This document shows positions 15,281 through 23,667 of a DNA stretch of 64,000 nucleotides, one piece after another. This stretch comes from Bradyrhizobium retamae. Its GTDB lineage: Bacteria > Pseudomonadota > Alphaproteobacteria > Rhizobiales > Xanthobacteraceae. A model generated the notes under the pieces. The model was given only the letters and a program-made list of their open reading frames with translations. It did not search any database and was not told where the DNA came from. Location: assembly GCF_001440415.1 (NCBI RefSeq), contig NZ_LLYA01000001.1, positions 372,001 to 436,000 of the forward strand. Direction: 5' to 3'. Both the position numbers and the translations under genes were made by a program. Numbering within the stretch: the stretch's first letter is position 1; the number at the start of each line of letters is the position of its first letter.

Positions 15281-17539
15281 ATGTCTTTCGACCACACAGC
15301 CACGCGGCGGCGCCGCCTTTGGCTCGCCTCTAGCTTCCTGATACCCATCGCATCGTTCGGTATTTCCGGCGCGCAGGCCCAACAGACACCATCCGAGCAA
15401 TTGCCGCCGATTGAGGTAATCTCGCCCACCGACCCGAACCGGACCCGCGCCAAGCCGACCTATGATGAAGCATCGACCTCGCGCCGCATCGTGCCGGCGG
15501 CTGCACCGTCGACCGGCACGCGACCTGCGGCGGGGACCGGCTCGAACGTCGCATCGCAAAGCGCGGGCGCAGGCGGCCGGCAGTTCTCCGGCATTGTCGG
15601 CACCTCGGCGACCGTGATCACCGCGGAGGACATCGCGCATTCGCCGGCGCAAACCGTGCAGGAAATCATCGCGCAAACGCCGGGCGTGCAGTTGACCAAC
15701 CTGTACGGCGGCGTCAACGGCGCCGGAACCACGGTCGACGTGCGCGGGTTCGGCGCGTTCGCCGCCAATAATACGCTTGTTCTCATCAACGGCCGTCGGC
15801 TCAACGACATCGACAAGGCCGGCGTCGATCTTTCGACCATCCCGCTCCAGTCGATCGAACGCATCGAGATCACGCGGGGCAACAGCGGGGCAGTGCTTTA
15901 CGGCGACAACGCGGTCGGCGGCGTCATCAACATCGTCACCAAGAACGGCGTCGGCGGCCCACCGGTCTCGATCCGCGCCGAGGCCGGCGTCGGCTCCTTC
16001 AACCAGCGTATGGCCGCAGTTTCGGCGGCGACCAATTACGGGCCGTGGTCGACCTCGTTCCATGGCAACGGTATCAAGTCCGACGGCTACCGCGTCAACA
16101 ACGCACTCGATCAGCGCAACGGCATCGGCAACATCAACTACACCACCCCTGACCTCACCGCGTTCCTGACTTTATCAGGCGACGATCAAAAGCTAGGCCT
16201 CCCCGGCGGCCGTTTCGTTCAGCCTTCCATCGGACTCGATGAACTGGCTACTGATCGCAGAGGCACCGGAACGCCCTTCGACTATGCCAACAAGCAGGGC
16301 GCCAACGCCACAGCCGGATTTACCAAATCGCTGTGGAATGGCGCTGAGCTTATCGTCGATGGCGGCGTAAGAGACAAAAAGCAACAGCTAGGATTCTTTG
16401 GCACGAACCCGGGCTCCAGCTTCGCATCTACTTACGTCGATGCGAGTTTGCTGACCTGGTCGATAACGCCGCGGCTCAGTGTCAAGAATACGATCTTCGG
16501 AATTCCATCGTCGATTCTGACCGGAATCGATTATTACGATGCCACCTTCCACCAAGATCGCAGCGCATTCAAAGGCCTCACGCCGTTTCACAAGTACGAT
16601 CTGGCGCAGCAGACGCTGGCCGGCTACTGGCAGCAATCAATCGGCCTGTTGCCGACGACCGATTTTTCATATGGCGTTCGTGTCCAAAACACCAACCTGA
16701 CCGCGCGCGACCGCTTCGATGCGACGGCTCCATTCGCGTTCGGCACCGAGGCACTCCCGCTTGACAGCAACGAGACTCAATATGCACTGCATGTCGGTCT
16801 CGAGCATCGCTTCAACAACGTCTTCAGTGTGTTCGGCCGTGCCGCACGCGCATTCCGCACGCCTGACGTCGACGAGCGGGTATCCTCCGGCCCCTCGTTC
16901 GATCCATTCACCTTCGCACCCATTCCGGGCAACTTCAAACTGAAGACCCAGACCTCACACGACATCGAAGGCGGCTTCCGCATCAAGTCCGGCGGCTTCC
17001 AGATGCAATCGAGCATCTACAACATGGACCTCGAGAACGAGATCCATTTCATCCCGGCGCTATTCTTCAACGTTAACCTCGATCCGACCCGCCGGTACGG
17101 CTCTGAAACCAGCGCCTCGCTGCGTGTCAGCGACACCGTGCTGCTGCGGGGTGGCGTCGCCTATACGCGCGCTGTCTTCCGCGAGGGTGCGTTCGCGGGC
17201 AACGACGTTCCGCTGGTGTCGCGCTACACGGCGAGCGGCGGCGTGACCTGGAACATCTGGCAGAACTATCTGGTGTTCGACGCCACGGTGCGCGCCTGGA
17301 GCGAACGCGTCATGGACAACGACCAGGCCAACACCCAGCGACGTATTCCGGCGGACGCTACCGTCGATTTGAAGCTAAGCGGCGCCTACGATCGCTTCTT
17401 CTGGTCGGTGGGCGTGAACAATCTGTTCAATGCGCTGTACTACGACTACGCGATCGCAAGCTCGTTTACGCCCGGCCGCTTCTCGGCTTACCCACTCCCG
17501 GGCCGCACCTTCATGGTGAAGGCCGGCGCGACGTTCTGA
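15281..17539 (+). CDS. TonB-dependent outer-membrane receptor, B12-regulated (BtuB-like)
   Basis: A 752-residue protein with a signal peptide ending near SGAQAQ (residue 34). A linker of about 65 residues rich in Ala, Pro and Thr precedes the plug domain (about 105-230: SATVITAEDIAHSPAQTVQ, VDVRGFGAFA, LVLINGRRLND, IERIEITRGNSGAVLYGDNA, VINIVTKNG). The remainder is the 22-strand barrel ending in the aromatic terminus MVKAGATF. GAGGTCC lies before ATG 15281. Its riboswitch leader and the divergent btuCDF-type operon indicate cobalamin or a cobinamide-like corrinoid as cargo, carried into the periplasm with TonB energy. Confidence 0.9.
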   Translation: MSFDHTATRRRRLWLASSFLIPIASFGISGAQAQQTPSEQLPPIEVISPTDPNRTRAKPTYDEASTSRRIVPAAAPSTGTRPAAGTGSNVASQSAGAGGRQFSGIVGTSATVITAEDIAHSPAQTVQEIIAQTPGVQLTNLYGGVNGAGTTVDVRGFGAFAANNTLVLINGRRLNDIDKAGVDLSTIPLQSIERIEITRGNSGAVLYGDNAVGGVINIVTKNGVGGPPVSIRAEAGVGSFNQRMAAVSAATNYGPWSTSFHGNGIKSDGYRVNNALDQRNGIGNINYTTPDLTAFLTLSGDDQKLGLPGGRFVQPSIGLDELATDRRGTGTPFDYANKQGANATAGFTKSLWNGAELIVDGGVRDKKQQLGFFGTNPGSSFASTYVDASLLTWSITPRLSVKNTIFGIPSSILTGIDYYDATFHQDRSAFKGLTPFHKYDLAQQTLAGYWQQSIGLLPTTDFSYGVRVQNTNLTARDRFDATAPFAFGTEALPLDSNETQYALHVGLEHRFNNVFSVFGRAARAFRTPDVDERVSSGPSFDPFTFAPIPGNFKLKTQTSHDIEGGFRIKSGGFQMQSSIYNMDLENEIHFIPALFFNVNLDPTRRYGSETSASLRVSDTVLLRGGVAYTRAVFREGAFAGNDVPLVSRYTASGGVTWNIWQNYLVFDATVRAWSERVMDNDQANTQRRIPADATVDLKLSGAYDRFFWSVGVNNLFNALYYDYAIASSFTPGRFSAYPLPGRTFMVKAGATF

Positions 17540-17548
17540 CCGACATTA

Positions 17549-17653
17549 GAGCGTTTTCAAGCGAAGTGGACACCGGTTCGCGTCTAGAAAACGCGTCAAA
17601 ACAAGAATCTAGAGCCCGGTTCTGATTCAATCAGGACCGAAAAGGCGCTAGCC
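17549..17653 (+). repeat. Family E repeat, copy 1 (about 105 bp)
   Basis: A block beginning GAGCGTTTTCAAGCGAAGTG and ending GGCGCTAGCC, nearly identical to 40671-40774. It contains internal complementarity (CCGGTTCTGATT against AATCAGGACCG; GCGTTTTC against GAAAACGC). It occupies most of the 293-bp gap after the TonB receptor. Apart from the repeat, the rest of the gap (17654-17832) shows no gene. Confidence 0.85.
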
Positions 17654-17832
17654 GGTTCGGCTTACTGCCGGACCGGCTAGACCTGCCGTGTTCCCGCAAC
17701 CTTCCAGATCAAGGCAGATTCTGTCAGAAACTGCGCCATTTTCGACCGAAAATAACATCCTCTGCGCGCCGATCCGTGGTAAATGGGCCACAGACCGCTC
17801 GACGATATCAGTCGTGATTTCAGAGGTATGAC

Positions 17833-18072
17833 ATGAATGATGAGCCGAAGAGCGCCGCCGAGCTGAAAGAAATGAGGCTTAACCGCAAGCGCGCCCAGGA
17901 AGTCGACGGCGTCAAGGCAATGGCCGAGATCGCGGCTGCCGATATTGCGATCCGCCAGCGAACCGAGAAGCTGCGCGCGCTGCGTCTGGCAAAGGAAGCG
18001 GCCGACCGTGCAAATCCGCCGGAATCGAAGGTCAAGGGCAAGACCAAAGCCAGGATTGCGAAGAGAGGCTGA
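17833..18072 (+). CDS. Small Lys/Ala-rich helical protein, paralogue of the next gene
   Basis: A 79-residue, charged, probably all-helical cytosolic protein of unknown function (AELKEMRLNRKRAQEVDG, KLRALRLAKEAADR, basic tail KTKARIAKRG). ATG 17833 has AGAGGT upstream. The motif KLRALRLAKEAA recurs as KLKALRLAREAA in the gene 6 bp downstream, so the two look like a tandem duplication within one transcript. No known domain was recognised; the basic composition allows nucleic-acid binding, which is only a guess. Confidence 0.65.
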   Translation: MNDEPKSAAELKEMRLNRKRAQEVDGVKAMAEIAAADIAIRQRTEKLRALRLAKEAADRANPPESKVKGKTKARIAKRG

Positions 18073-18078
18073 CCTGAA

Positions 18079-18369
18079 ATGACGAAAGTGGATCGCGATC
18101 GCGCCCAGGCGCGCTTTGATAAAGCCGCCAAGGCCGTTCAGGACGCAAAGTCCGGCAAGGCCGAACGCGATGCAACGGCGAAAGCCGTGCTCGACAATAT
18201 GGCGAAGCTGAAGGCGCTGCGGCTCGCGCGCGAAGCAGCCGAGCCGCAACGCGCGCCCGCCGCAAAGGCCGCAAAGAAGGCGCGCAGCAGCACAAAGCGG
18301 CCCGACGAAAAGCCGGTGGCCCTGTCCGAGTGGCTGGCGAGCCAGCAAAACGGCGGACGGCGAACCTGA
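18079..18369 (+). CDS. Small Lys/Ala-rich helical protein
   Basis: A 96-residue protein starting 6 bp after the preceding small gene. It is highly charged (FDKAAKAVQDAKSGKAER), carries the shared motif KLKALRLAREAA near residue 55, then an Ala/Lys/Arg stretch (AAKAAKKARSSTKRPDEK) resembling histone-H1-type tails, and a more ordinary C-terminus (ALSEWLASQQNGG). Function unknown. Codon usage matches the surroundings, which supports it as a real gene. Confidence 0.65.
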   Translation: MTKVDRDRAQARFDKAAKAVQDAKSGKAERDATAKAVLDNMAKLKALRLAREAAEPQRAPAAKAAKKARSSTKRPDEKPVALSEWLASQQNGGRRT

Positions 18370-18399
18370 GATCGGCAGATCGAACTCGAAGATCCGGCG

Positions 18400-18642
18400 T
18401 TACGCCGGCCCCGGCCAATCGATCATCGATCGTGTCTTGTTCTCGGCATCGTAAACCTGCACCTGAAGCATCTGGAAGCGGTTCTTCAACGCCATGCCCG
18501 CTTCCTCAGCCGCCTCCACGGTATCGTGATGCGACTTGAAGTGGCCATCCACGACCAGCGAATAACCGGCGGTCGGAGCCTTGTCGGCGCGGAGGATCTT
18601 GCGCTGTTGCGGTTCATCGAGCGCAATGCGGGGCTTCTTCAT
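18400..18642 (-). CDS. Conserved small hypothetical protein
   Basis: An 80-residue soluble protein of unknown function. It has a basic N-terminus (MKKPRIALDEPQQRKILRAD), a central YSLVVDGHFKSHHDTVEAA and a C-terminal RFQMLQVQVYDAENKTR. The alternation of a short strand, a helix and two strands suggests a compact alpha/beta fold similar to small DUF-type proteins in which a query residue pattern xVVDGHFKxxH recurs. ATG 18642 is preceded on its strand by GGAGCCAGT. It converges on the 96-residue gene with a 30-bp gap. Confidence 0.6.
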   Translation of the reverse strand: MKKPRIALDEPQQRKILRADKAPTAGYSLVVDGHFKSHHDTVEAAEEAGMALKNRFQMLQVQVYDAENKTRSMIDWPGPA

Positions 18643-18819
18643 ACTGGCTCCATGTGATGCCCTTCGAGCTGAAGCCGCAAAAAGGGCGGGAAGAATCGTT
18701 TGACCGGCGCTAGGATAGCTTCCGGGCGCGATTAGATTGAGGTCATGCCGTTACCCTGAGTCGGCATGCGGCGCAAACGCCGATTGATCCGGCGAGAAGC
18801 ATCACTTTGGTGAAATCAT

Positions 18820-18978
18820 ATGGGCGGAACAGGCAGGAAGAACAGCGAGCCTCCGAAACAAGGCGATGCCAAACCGAAGAAGCCGCCGCCCCCGCCGGTT
18901 GAGGAGGAGGACCACGAGGACGGCGACATCGCTACGCCGAAGCGGGACCGTTATGGCCCCGACGATGAGCCGTTGTAG
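18820..18978 (+). CDS. Proline-rich acidic small protein (52 residues)
   Basis: A short frame ATG 18820 to TAG 18976-18978. It reads MGGTGRKNSEPPKQ, then KPKKPPPPPVEEEDHED and GDIATPKRDRYGPDDEPL. A basic-proline hinge is followed by an acidic stretch, with no hydrophobic core, so it would be disordered. GGTGA lies eight bases before the ATG. Support is moderate: good ribosome-site position, no alternative gene in the region and a clean stop before the next repeat. Function unknown. Confidence 0.45.
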   Translation: MGGTGRKNSEPPKQGDAKPKKPPPPPVEEEDHEDGDIATPKRDRYGPDDEPL

Positions 18979-18997
18979 CCTCATAAAAGTTGGTAGC

Positions 18998-19096
18998 CCG
19001 TAGAGTGGGCAAAGCGAAGCGTGCCCACCATTCAAGGCGAGATCGCGGTGCAAATGGTGGGCACGGCGCGAAGGGGTGCCTTTGCCCACCCTACGG
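18998..19096. repeat. Family B palindromic repeat, copy 1
   Basis: Begins CCGTAGAGTGGGCAAAGCG and ends TTTGCCCACCCTACGG, with an inner pair GTGCCCACCATT / AATGGTGGGCAC. The long arms could fold into one extended hairpin. The same element recurs at 63642-63801. Both copies lie between convergent genes; this one ends one base before the ATP-grasp stop codon. Confidence 0.85.
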
Positions 19097-19097
19097 T

Positions 19098-20372
19098 TCA
19101 CTTCGCGGACGATGACGAGCTGTGTTGGTAGAAGCCTTCGCTTTCAATCATCCGAATACTCGCTGCATCGAGCAGATGCGCGCCAAAACCGCCGAGCGCT
19201 AGTTTGATCGCCAGCTTCGGCGAAGCCAGCAGCACGGCTGCCGTGATCGCCAGCGGCACGGCGCTGATCCAGTCCGACTGCACCGGGGTGAGTTCTTCGC
19301 TGCTGCCGGCATAAGGCCCGCGCGCCGCAGCGAGATGCAAACATTCCGTGAGAATGTCTGGCCGCGTTCCGCCGCGCGCCGCACATCCGAGCAGCGCCTG
19401 CATCGCCAGGTGCGTGAGCACGCCCTCGCGGCTTGCAAGCAACGGAGCCGGCGTCTCGCCCAGCGAGATCAGAAGCGAAAGTCCGACGAGGTCGACGCCG
19501 GAGCGATAGGCATTCATCGGCTCGACCAGCCGCGGATTGCAATCGATCAGCAATGGCGCGGTATCGACGTCCGGCATGATGTAATCGACCGACAGCGCGC
19601 CGTGCCAATCGAGCGCCCGGCCGATCTGTTCGACATAAGCGCGAACGACCGGCCGGCTTACGCTCTGCTTGATCGCCTCGCCGCCGCCAACACCCGCCGC
19701 GATCTGCCGATAGGCATGAAAGCCGAGCATCCGGCCGCGGCAGAATACCGATTGCGCCTTTTCGGTGGTGCCTGCGACGAGGTCTTGCACCAGCACCTCA
19801 CCGGCGAATGCATCGCCGCCGCCGAGATCGTGCAGCGCGCGCATCAGATCGTCCGCGCTGCGCACGAACCAGATGCCCCGGCTGGCGGTGCCAACTGAAG
19901 CCTTCACGACGGCCGGAAAGCGAACCGCCTCGTGCACCCCCTGCGCGGATTGCACGATGCGCGTCGGCGGTTGCGGCAATCCCAACCGATCGAGCAGCCG
20001 GCTGAAACCGGCCTTGCTATGCGCCTCGCGATAGCTCTCGAAGTTCGGCAGCGCGAGGCCGGCGCGACCTTCGATGCGCTGCGCGACCCGCGCAAACAAA
20101 AATCCCTGCTCATGCGTCGGCAGCAGCACGTCGAACTTCCCGCCGGCCAGTCGCTGCTCGACGAAGGTCAGGTAACCGGCGGGATCGTCCCGCAGTCCAG
20201 GGCAGCGGTGAAATTTGCGAACGAAGCGCGAGCACCGCGACAGGCACCAGGGCGAGGGATCGCAGACCTCGACGTGATGGCCCGAAAGACCAAGAATTGT
20301 AATGGCCTCCCGTGCCGAGGTCGAGGAACCTTCGGAGACCAGTACCCGGAGCGGTCTTGCGGGATCAGGCAT
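19098..20372 (-). CDS. ATP-grasp family enzyme of unknown substrate
   Basis: A 424-residue protein. An N-terminal pre-ATP-grasp domain (RVLVSEGSSTSAREAITILG) is followed by the ATP-grasp fold: FPAVVKASVGTASRGIWFV near residue 150, VLVQDLVAGTTEKAQSVF, YIMPDVDTAPLLIDCNPRL with the metal-binding acid/Asn set. These enzymes join a carboxylate to an amine or thiol using ATP. The last ~100 residues are unusual: a hydrophobic segment (WISAVPLAITAAVLLASP, then LAIKLALGGFGAHLL) suggests membrane association. No biosynthetic partner lies beside it; the divergent neighbour is an MFS exporter. Confidence 0.82.
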   Translation of the reverse strand: MPDPARPLRVLVSEGSSTSAREAITILGLSGHHVEVCDPSPWCLSRCSRFVRKFHRCPGLRDDPAGYLTFVEQRLAGGKFDVLLPTHEQGFLFARVAQRIEGRAGLALPNFESYREAHSKAGFSRLLDRLGLPQPPTRIVQSAQGVHEAVRFPAVVKASVGTASRGIWFVRSADDLMRALHDLGGGDAFAGEVLVQDLVAGTTEKAQSVFCRGRMLGFHAYRQIAAGVGGGEAIKQSVSRPVVRAYVEQIGRALDWHGALSVDYIMPDVDTAPLLIDCNPRLVEPMNAYRSGVDLVGLSLLISLGETPAPLLASREGVLTHLAMQALLGCAARGGTRPDILTECLHLAAARGPYAGSSEELTPVQSDWISAVPLAITAAVLLASPKLAIKLALGGFGAHLLDAASIRMIESEGFYQHSSSSSAK

Positions 20373-20546
20373 GCCGGATCATTGCCCCGTAGACCCGCCT
20401 TTGTCTCCCGATTTAATAGGCGGCATTCGTCCGCCCTGCCCTGCGCCGGGGCAGCCATGCAGCGGCATTCATGGACAAATAACGGCCTGCCTATATTTTC
20501 AGCCCGCTCAGCCGGGCCACAAGTTACACAGGATTTTTGAGCTGAC

Positions 20547-21761
20547 ATGGTCGACATTCTGGCCGCACCGCAACAAGCCAAAGCGGACACTTCGCTGCGC
20601 ACGCTCGCGGCGATTTCGGTCGCCCATTGGGTCAGCCATTTCCATCTGTTTGTGTTGCCAATGCTGTTTCCGTTCCTGAAGGAGCAGTTGGGCGTCGGCT
20701 ACATTGAGCTCGGCTTCGCGCTCACCGTGTTCGGCGTCGTCTCCGGCCTGACGCAGGCCCCGATCGGCTATCTCGCCGACCACATTGGCGCGCGAAAAGT
20801 GCTGCTCATCGGCCTCTCCGTCGGCGGCCTCGCGCTGATCATGCTCGGCCTTCATCTGAGCTACGTTTCGCTGATCATCTCAGCCGCGCTGCTCGGCCTT
20901 GCCAACAGCGTTTATCACCCCTGCGACTATGCGATTCTGTCGACGCATATGGACGAAGCGCGGATGGGCCGGGCGTTCTCGGTCCATACCTTTGCGGGTT
21001 TCCTTGGCGGTGCGGTGGCGCCCGCGATCATGGCGGCACTGGTGACAGCCGTCGGCGGGCTCGGCGCGCTGATCGTCGCCGGTGCGGTCGGCCCTGCGGC
21101 AGCGCTGCTATTGATCGCGGTCAGGATTCCCGATGCCAGTTCGGCCGATCGCAAGGCCGATGACGCTGCAGCGCCGCAGCAGAGCATCGTGACGCCTGCG
21201 ATCATCGTGCTGACGATCTTCTTCATGCTGCTCGGCCTGTCCAGTGCTGGCATCAGCAATTTCGGCGTGGTTGCGCTGATGAGCGGCTATGGTGTGACTT
21301 TCTCGGCCGCCAACGTCGCGCTGACCGCCTATCTCGGCGCCAGCGCAGCCGGCGTGCTCGCCGGCGGCTATCTCGCCGACCGCACCAAGCGGCATGGCAA
21401 TGTCGCCGCTGCGTGCTTTGCCATCAACGCCGTCATCATAACAATCATTGCGACGATCAATTTGCCGTTGGTGGTGCTGACCGCCGCGATGGGGCTGGCC
21501 GGATTCCTCGGCGGCGTCATCGCCCCCTCGCGCGACATGCTGGTGCGCAACGCGGCTCCTGCGGGCGCCGCGGGCCGCGCCTTCGGTATCGTCTCCACCG
21601 GCTTCAATTTCAGCGGCATACTCTCCCCCTTATTGTTCGGCTGGATCATGGACCAGAACCTGCCGCATTGGGTGTTCGGCGCTTCCGTCGCCTTCATGGT
21701 GCTGACGGTCCTGCTGGCGCTGGTGACCGACCGCAAGCCGGCGGCGCCGAAGCCGCTGTAA
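20547..21761 (+). CDS. MFS transporter, fosmidomycin-resistance (Fsr)-like
   Basis: A 404-residue, twelve-helix permease. The start of the chain (LAAISVAHWVSHFHLFVLPM) with its His/Trp/Ser pattern, the loop YLADHIGARKVLL (motif A) and ANSVYHPCDYAIL resemble the Fsr/nitrate-sulfonate-like exporters. The second half repeats motif A as YLADRTKRHGN. Inner-membrane location; probable efflux of a small polar compound, substrate not assignable. Its start is 174 bp from the divergent ATP-grasp gene, so export of that enzyme's product is possible but unproven. Confidence 0.83.
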   Translation: MVDILAAPQQAKADTSLRTLAAISVAHWVSHFHLFVLPMLFPFLKEQLGVGYIELGFALTVFGVVSGLTQAPIGYLADHIGARKVLLIGLSVGGLALIMLGLHLSYVSLIISAALLGLANSVYHPCDYAILSTHMDEARMGRAFSVHTFAGFLGGAVAPAIMAALVTAVGGLGALIVAGAVGPAAALLLIAVRIPDASSADRKADDAAAPQQSIVTPAIIVLTIFFMLLGLSSAGISNFGVVALMSGYGVTFSAANVALTAYLGASAAGVLAGGYLADRTKRHGNVAAACFAINAVIITIIATINLPLVVLTAAMGLAGFLGGVIAPSRDMLVRNAAPAGAAGRAFGIVSTGFNFSGILSPLLFGWIMDQNLPHWVFGASVAFMVLTVLLALVTDRKPAAPKPL

Positions 21762-21774
21762 TGCATTCCTGAGC

Positions 21775-21806
21775 GTCATCCCCGTTGGTTGACAGGCTCG
21801 GATGAC
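21775..21806. repeat. Small inverted repeat between tandem genes
   Basis: GTCATCC (21775-21781) pairs with GGATGAC (21800-21806) with an 18-base loop. Arm sequence resembles the family D arms (GTCATTCC / GGAATGAC). It lies between the MFS gene and the amidohydrolase gene, both on the plus strand. Confidence 0.4.
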
Positions 21807-21849
21807 GTCAGATGATGCGTCAACAAGAACCAGCACCGGGATGGAAGCC

Positions 21850-23592
21850 ATGACCTCGACCCCCGACCTCGTGATCCGCGGCGGCACCGTTGCCGATGGC
21901 AAGGGTGGCGACTTGTTCGAAGCCGACATAGCGATTGCAGGCAGCCGCATCACCGAAGTCGGCAAGGTCGCGGCAAAGGGCAAGGAAGAAATCGACGCCA
22001 GGGGCAGACTGGTCACGCCGGGCTTCGTCGACGTCCACACCCATTATGACGGCCAGGTCACCTGGAGCCAGGATATCACGCCCTCCTCGCAGAACGGCGT
22101 CACGACGGCGATCATGGGAAATTGCGGCGTCGGTTTCGCGCCGTGCCGTCCGGCCGACCATGTCCGACTAATTCAATTGATGGAAGGCGTCGAGGACATC
22201 CCCGAGCCCGTGCTGAGCGCCGGCATCCCATGGGCCTGGGAGAGCTTTCCGGATTACATGGAGTGGCTGTCGAAAAGAAGTTTTGACATGGACATCGGCG
22301 CGCAACTGCCGCATGCGGCCTTGCGCGTCTATGTGATGGGCGAGCGCGGCGCGCGCCGCGATCCCTCGACATCAGACGACAACAAGGCGATGGCGGCATT
22401 GGCTGCCGATGCCGTGCGGGCCGGCGCACTCGGCTTCTCGACCTCGCGCACGCTCAACCACCGCACCTCGACCGGCGATTTTACGCCGACGCTGAAGGCC
22501 GGCGAGGACGAACTGACCGCGATCGCGGCGGCGATGCATGCGCAGGGCCGCAGCGTCCTGCAATTCGTGCTCGATCTCTCCACCATCGACGAAGACCTGC
22601 CGATGATGCTGCGGGTCGCCGAGAACACCAAAATCCCGGTGTCGTTCTCGATCACCCAGAACGACAGGGCGCCGGAGCGCTGGCGCCAGACGCTCGACAC
22701 CATCAGAGAGGCCTCGGTGCGGGGCCTTTCTATCACGGCGCAGATCGCCGCTCGCCCGGTCGGACTGATGCTCGGACTCGAATTGTCGCGCAATCCGTTC
22801 CAGACTCACCCGAGTTATCAGGCGATCGCGCATCTGCCGCTCGCCGAGCGGCTCGCCCGCCTGCGCCAGCCCGAACTGCGCAAGGCGATCCTGAGCGAGC
22901 ACGCCACCGCGACCGACGATCCGCTGTTCTTCCGGCCGAACTACGACAAAATGTACCTGCTTGGAAATCCGCCGGACTACGAACAGCCGCCGGAGAATAC
23001 GCTGGGTGCGCAGGCCCGCCGCCAGGGCAAGCAACCGGAAGAACTCGCCTACGATGCGATGCTGACGGATGACGGCCGCGGCATGCTCTACGTGCCGTTC
23101 CTCAACTATGCCGACGGCAACCTCGATGCTGTCAGCGAGATGCTGCGCGATCCCAATGCCGTGCCGGGGCTCTCCGACGGCGGCGCGCATTGCGGCATCA
23201 TCTGCGACGCCAGTTTTCCGACCTATCTCTTGACGCACTGGACACGCGACCGCACCCGCGGCGAAAAGCTGTCGATCCCGTTCGTAGTCGCCGCGCAATC
23301 GCGCAAAACCGCGCTCTCGGTCGGTCTCTACGACCGCGGCGTGATCGCGCCCGGCTTCAAGGCCGACGTCAACGTGATCGATTACGACCGTCTGCATCTG
23401 CATCCGCCAAAAGTGCACTACGACCTGCCGGTCGGCGGCCGCCGCCTGATGCAGCAGATCGACGGCTATGACGCCACCATCGTCTCCGGCGTGGTGACGC
23501 AGCGCGCCGGCACAGCCACCGGCGCCCGCCCGGGCAAACTGGTGCGTGGTACGCAGGGAAGCAAGCCACAGTTCGACGCGGCGGCGAGTTAA
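21850..23592 (+). CDS. N-acyl-D-amino-acid deacylase-type amidohydrolase
   Basis: A 580-residue enzyme of the amidohydrolase-3 family. ATG 21850 has GGAAG at a good distance; in-frame ATGs at 21802 and 21841 are alternatives. Motifs: LVIRGGTVADG at the N-terminus, the HxH metal site VDVHTHYDGQVTW, GVTTAIMGNCGVGFAPC, a central TIM barrel, and LSDGGAHCGIICDASFPTYL near residue 450. The C-terminal sandwich (GVIAPGFKADVNVID) is typical. Enzymes of this group cleave N-acyl-D-amino acids or related amides using one or two zinc ions. Length is somewhat above bacterial D-aminoacylases (about 480-500), so the true substrate may differ. Confidence 0.82.
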   Translation: MTSTPDLVIRGGTVADGKGGDLFEADIAIAGSRITEVGKVAAKGKEEIDARGRLVTPGFVDVHTHYDGQVTWSQDITPSSQNGVTTAIMGNCGVGFAPCRPADHVRLIQLMEGVEDIPEPVLSAGIPWAWESFPDYMEWLSKRSFDMDIGAQLPHAALRVYVMGERGARRDPSTSDDNKAMAALAADAVRAGALGFSTSRTLNHRTSTGDFTPTLKAGEDELTAIAAAMHAQGRSVLQFVLDLSTIDEDLPMMLRVAENTKIPVSFSITQNDRAPERWRQTLDTIREASVRGLSITAQIAARPVGLMLGLELSRNPFQTHPSYQAIAHLPLAERLARLRQPELRKAILSEHATATDDPLFFRPNYDKMYLLGNPPDYEQPPENTLGAQARRQGKQPEELAYDAMLTDDGRGMLYVPFLNYADGNLDAVSEMLRDPNAVPGLSDGGAHCGIICDASFPTYLLTHWTRDRTRGEKLSIPFVVAAQSRKTALSVGLYDRGVIAPGFKADVNVIDYDRLHLHPPKVHYDLPVGGRRLMQQIDGYDATIVSGVVTQRAGTATGARPGKLVRGTQGSKPQFDAAAS

Positions 23593-23616
23593 GGCGGCGG
23601 CGCCCACACTCGGTGT

Positions 23617-23649
23617 CGTCCCTGCGTTCGCAATGCGTTCGCAGGGACG
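23617..23649. repeat. Family C palindrome, convergent junction
   Basis: Perfect 10-bp arms CGTCCCTGCG (23617-23626) and CGCAGGGACG (23640-23649) around TTCGCAATGCGTT. It lies between the convergent stops of the amidohydrolase and the following MFS gene. Confidence 0.75.
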
Positions 23650-23667
23650 CATAGATATGTTATTGCC

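Noticed and set aside
22372..23652. Antisense frame over the amidohydrolase gene
   Set aside because: The plus strand has a complete amidohydrolase with metal motifs; the antisense frame crosses the stop region and has no domain.
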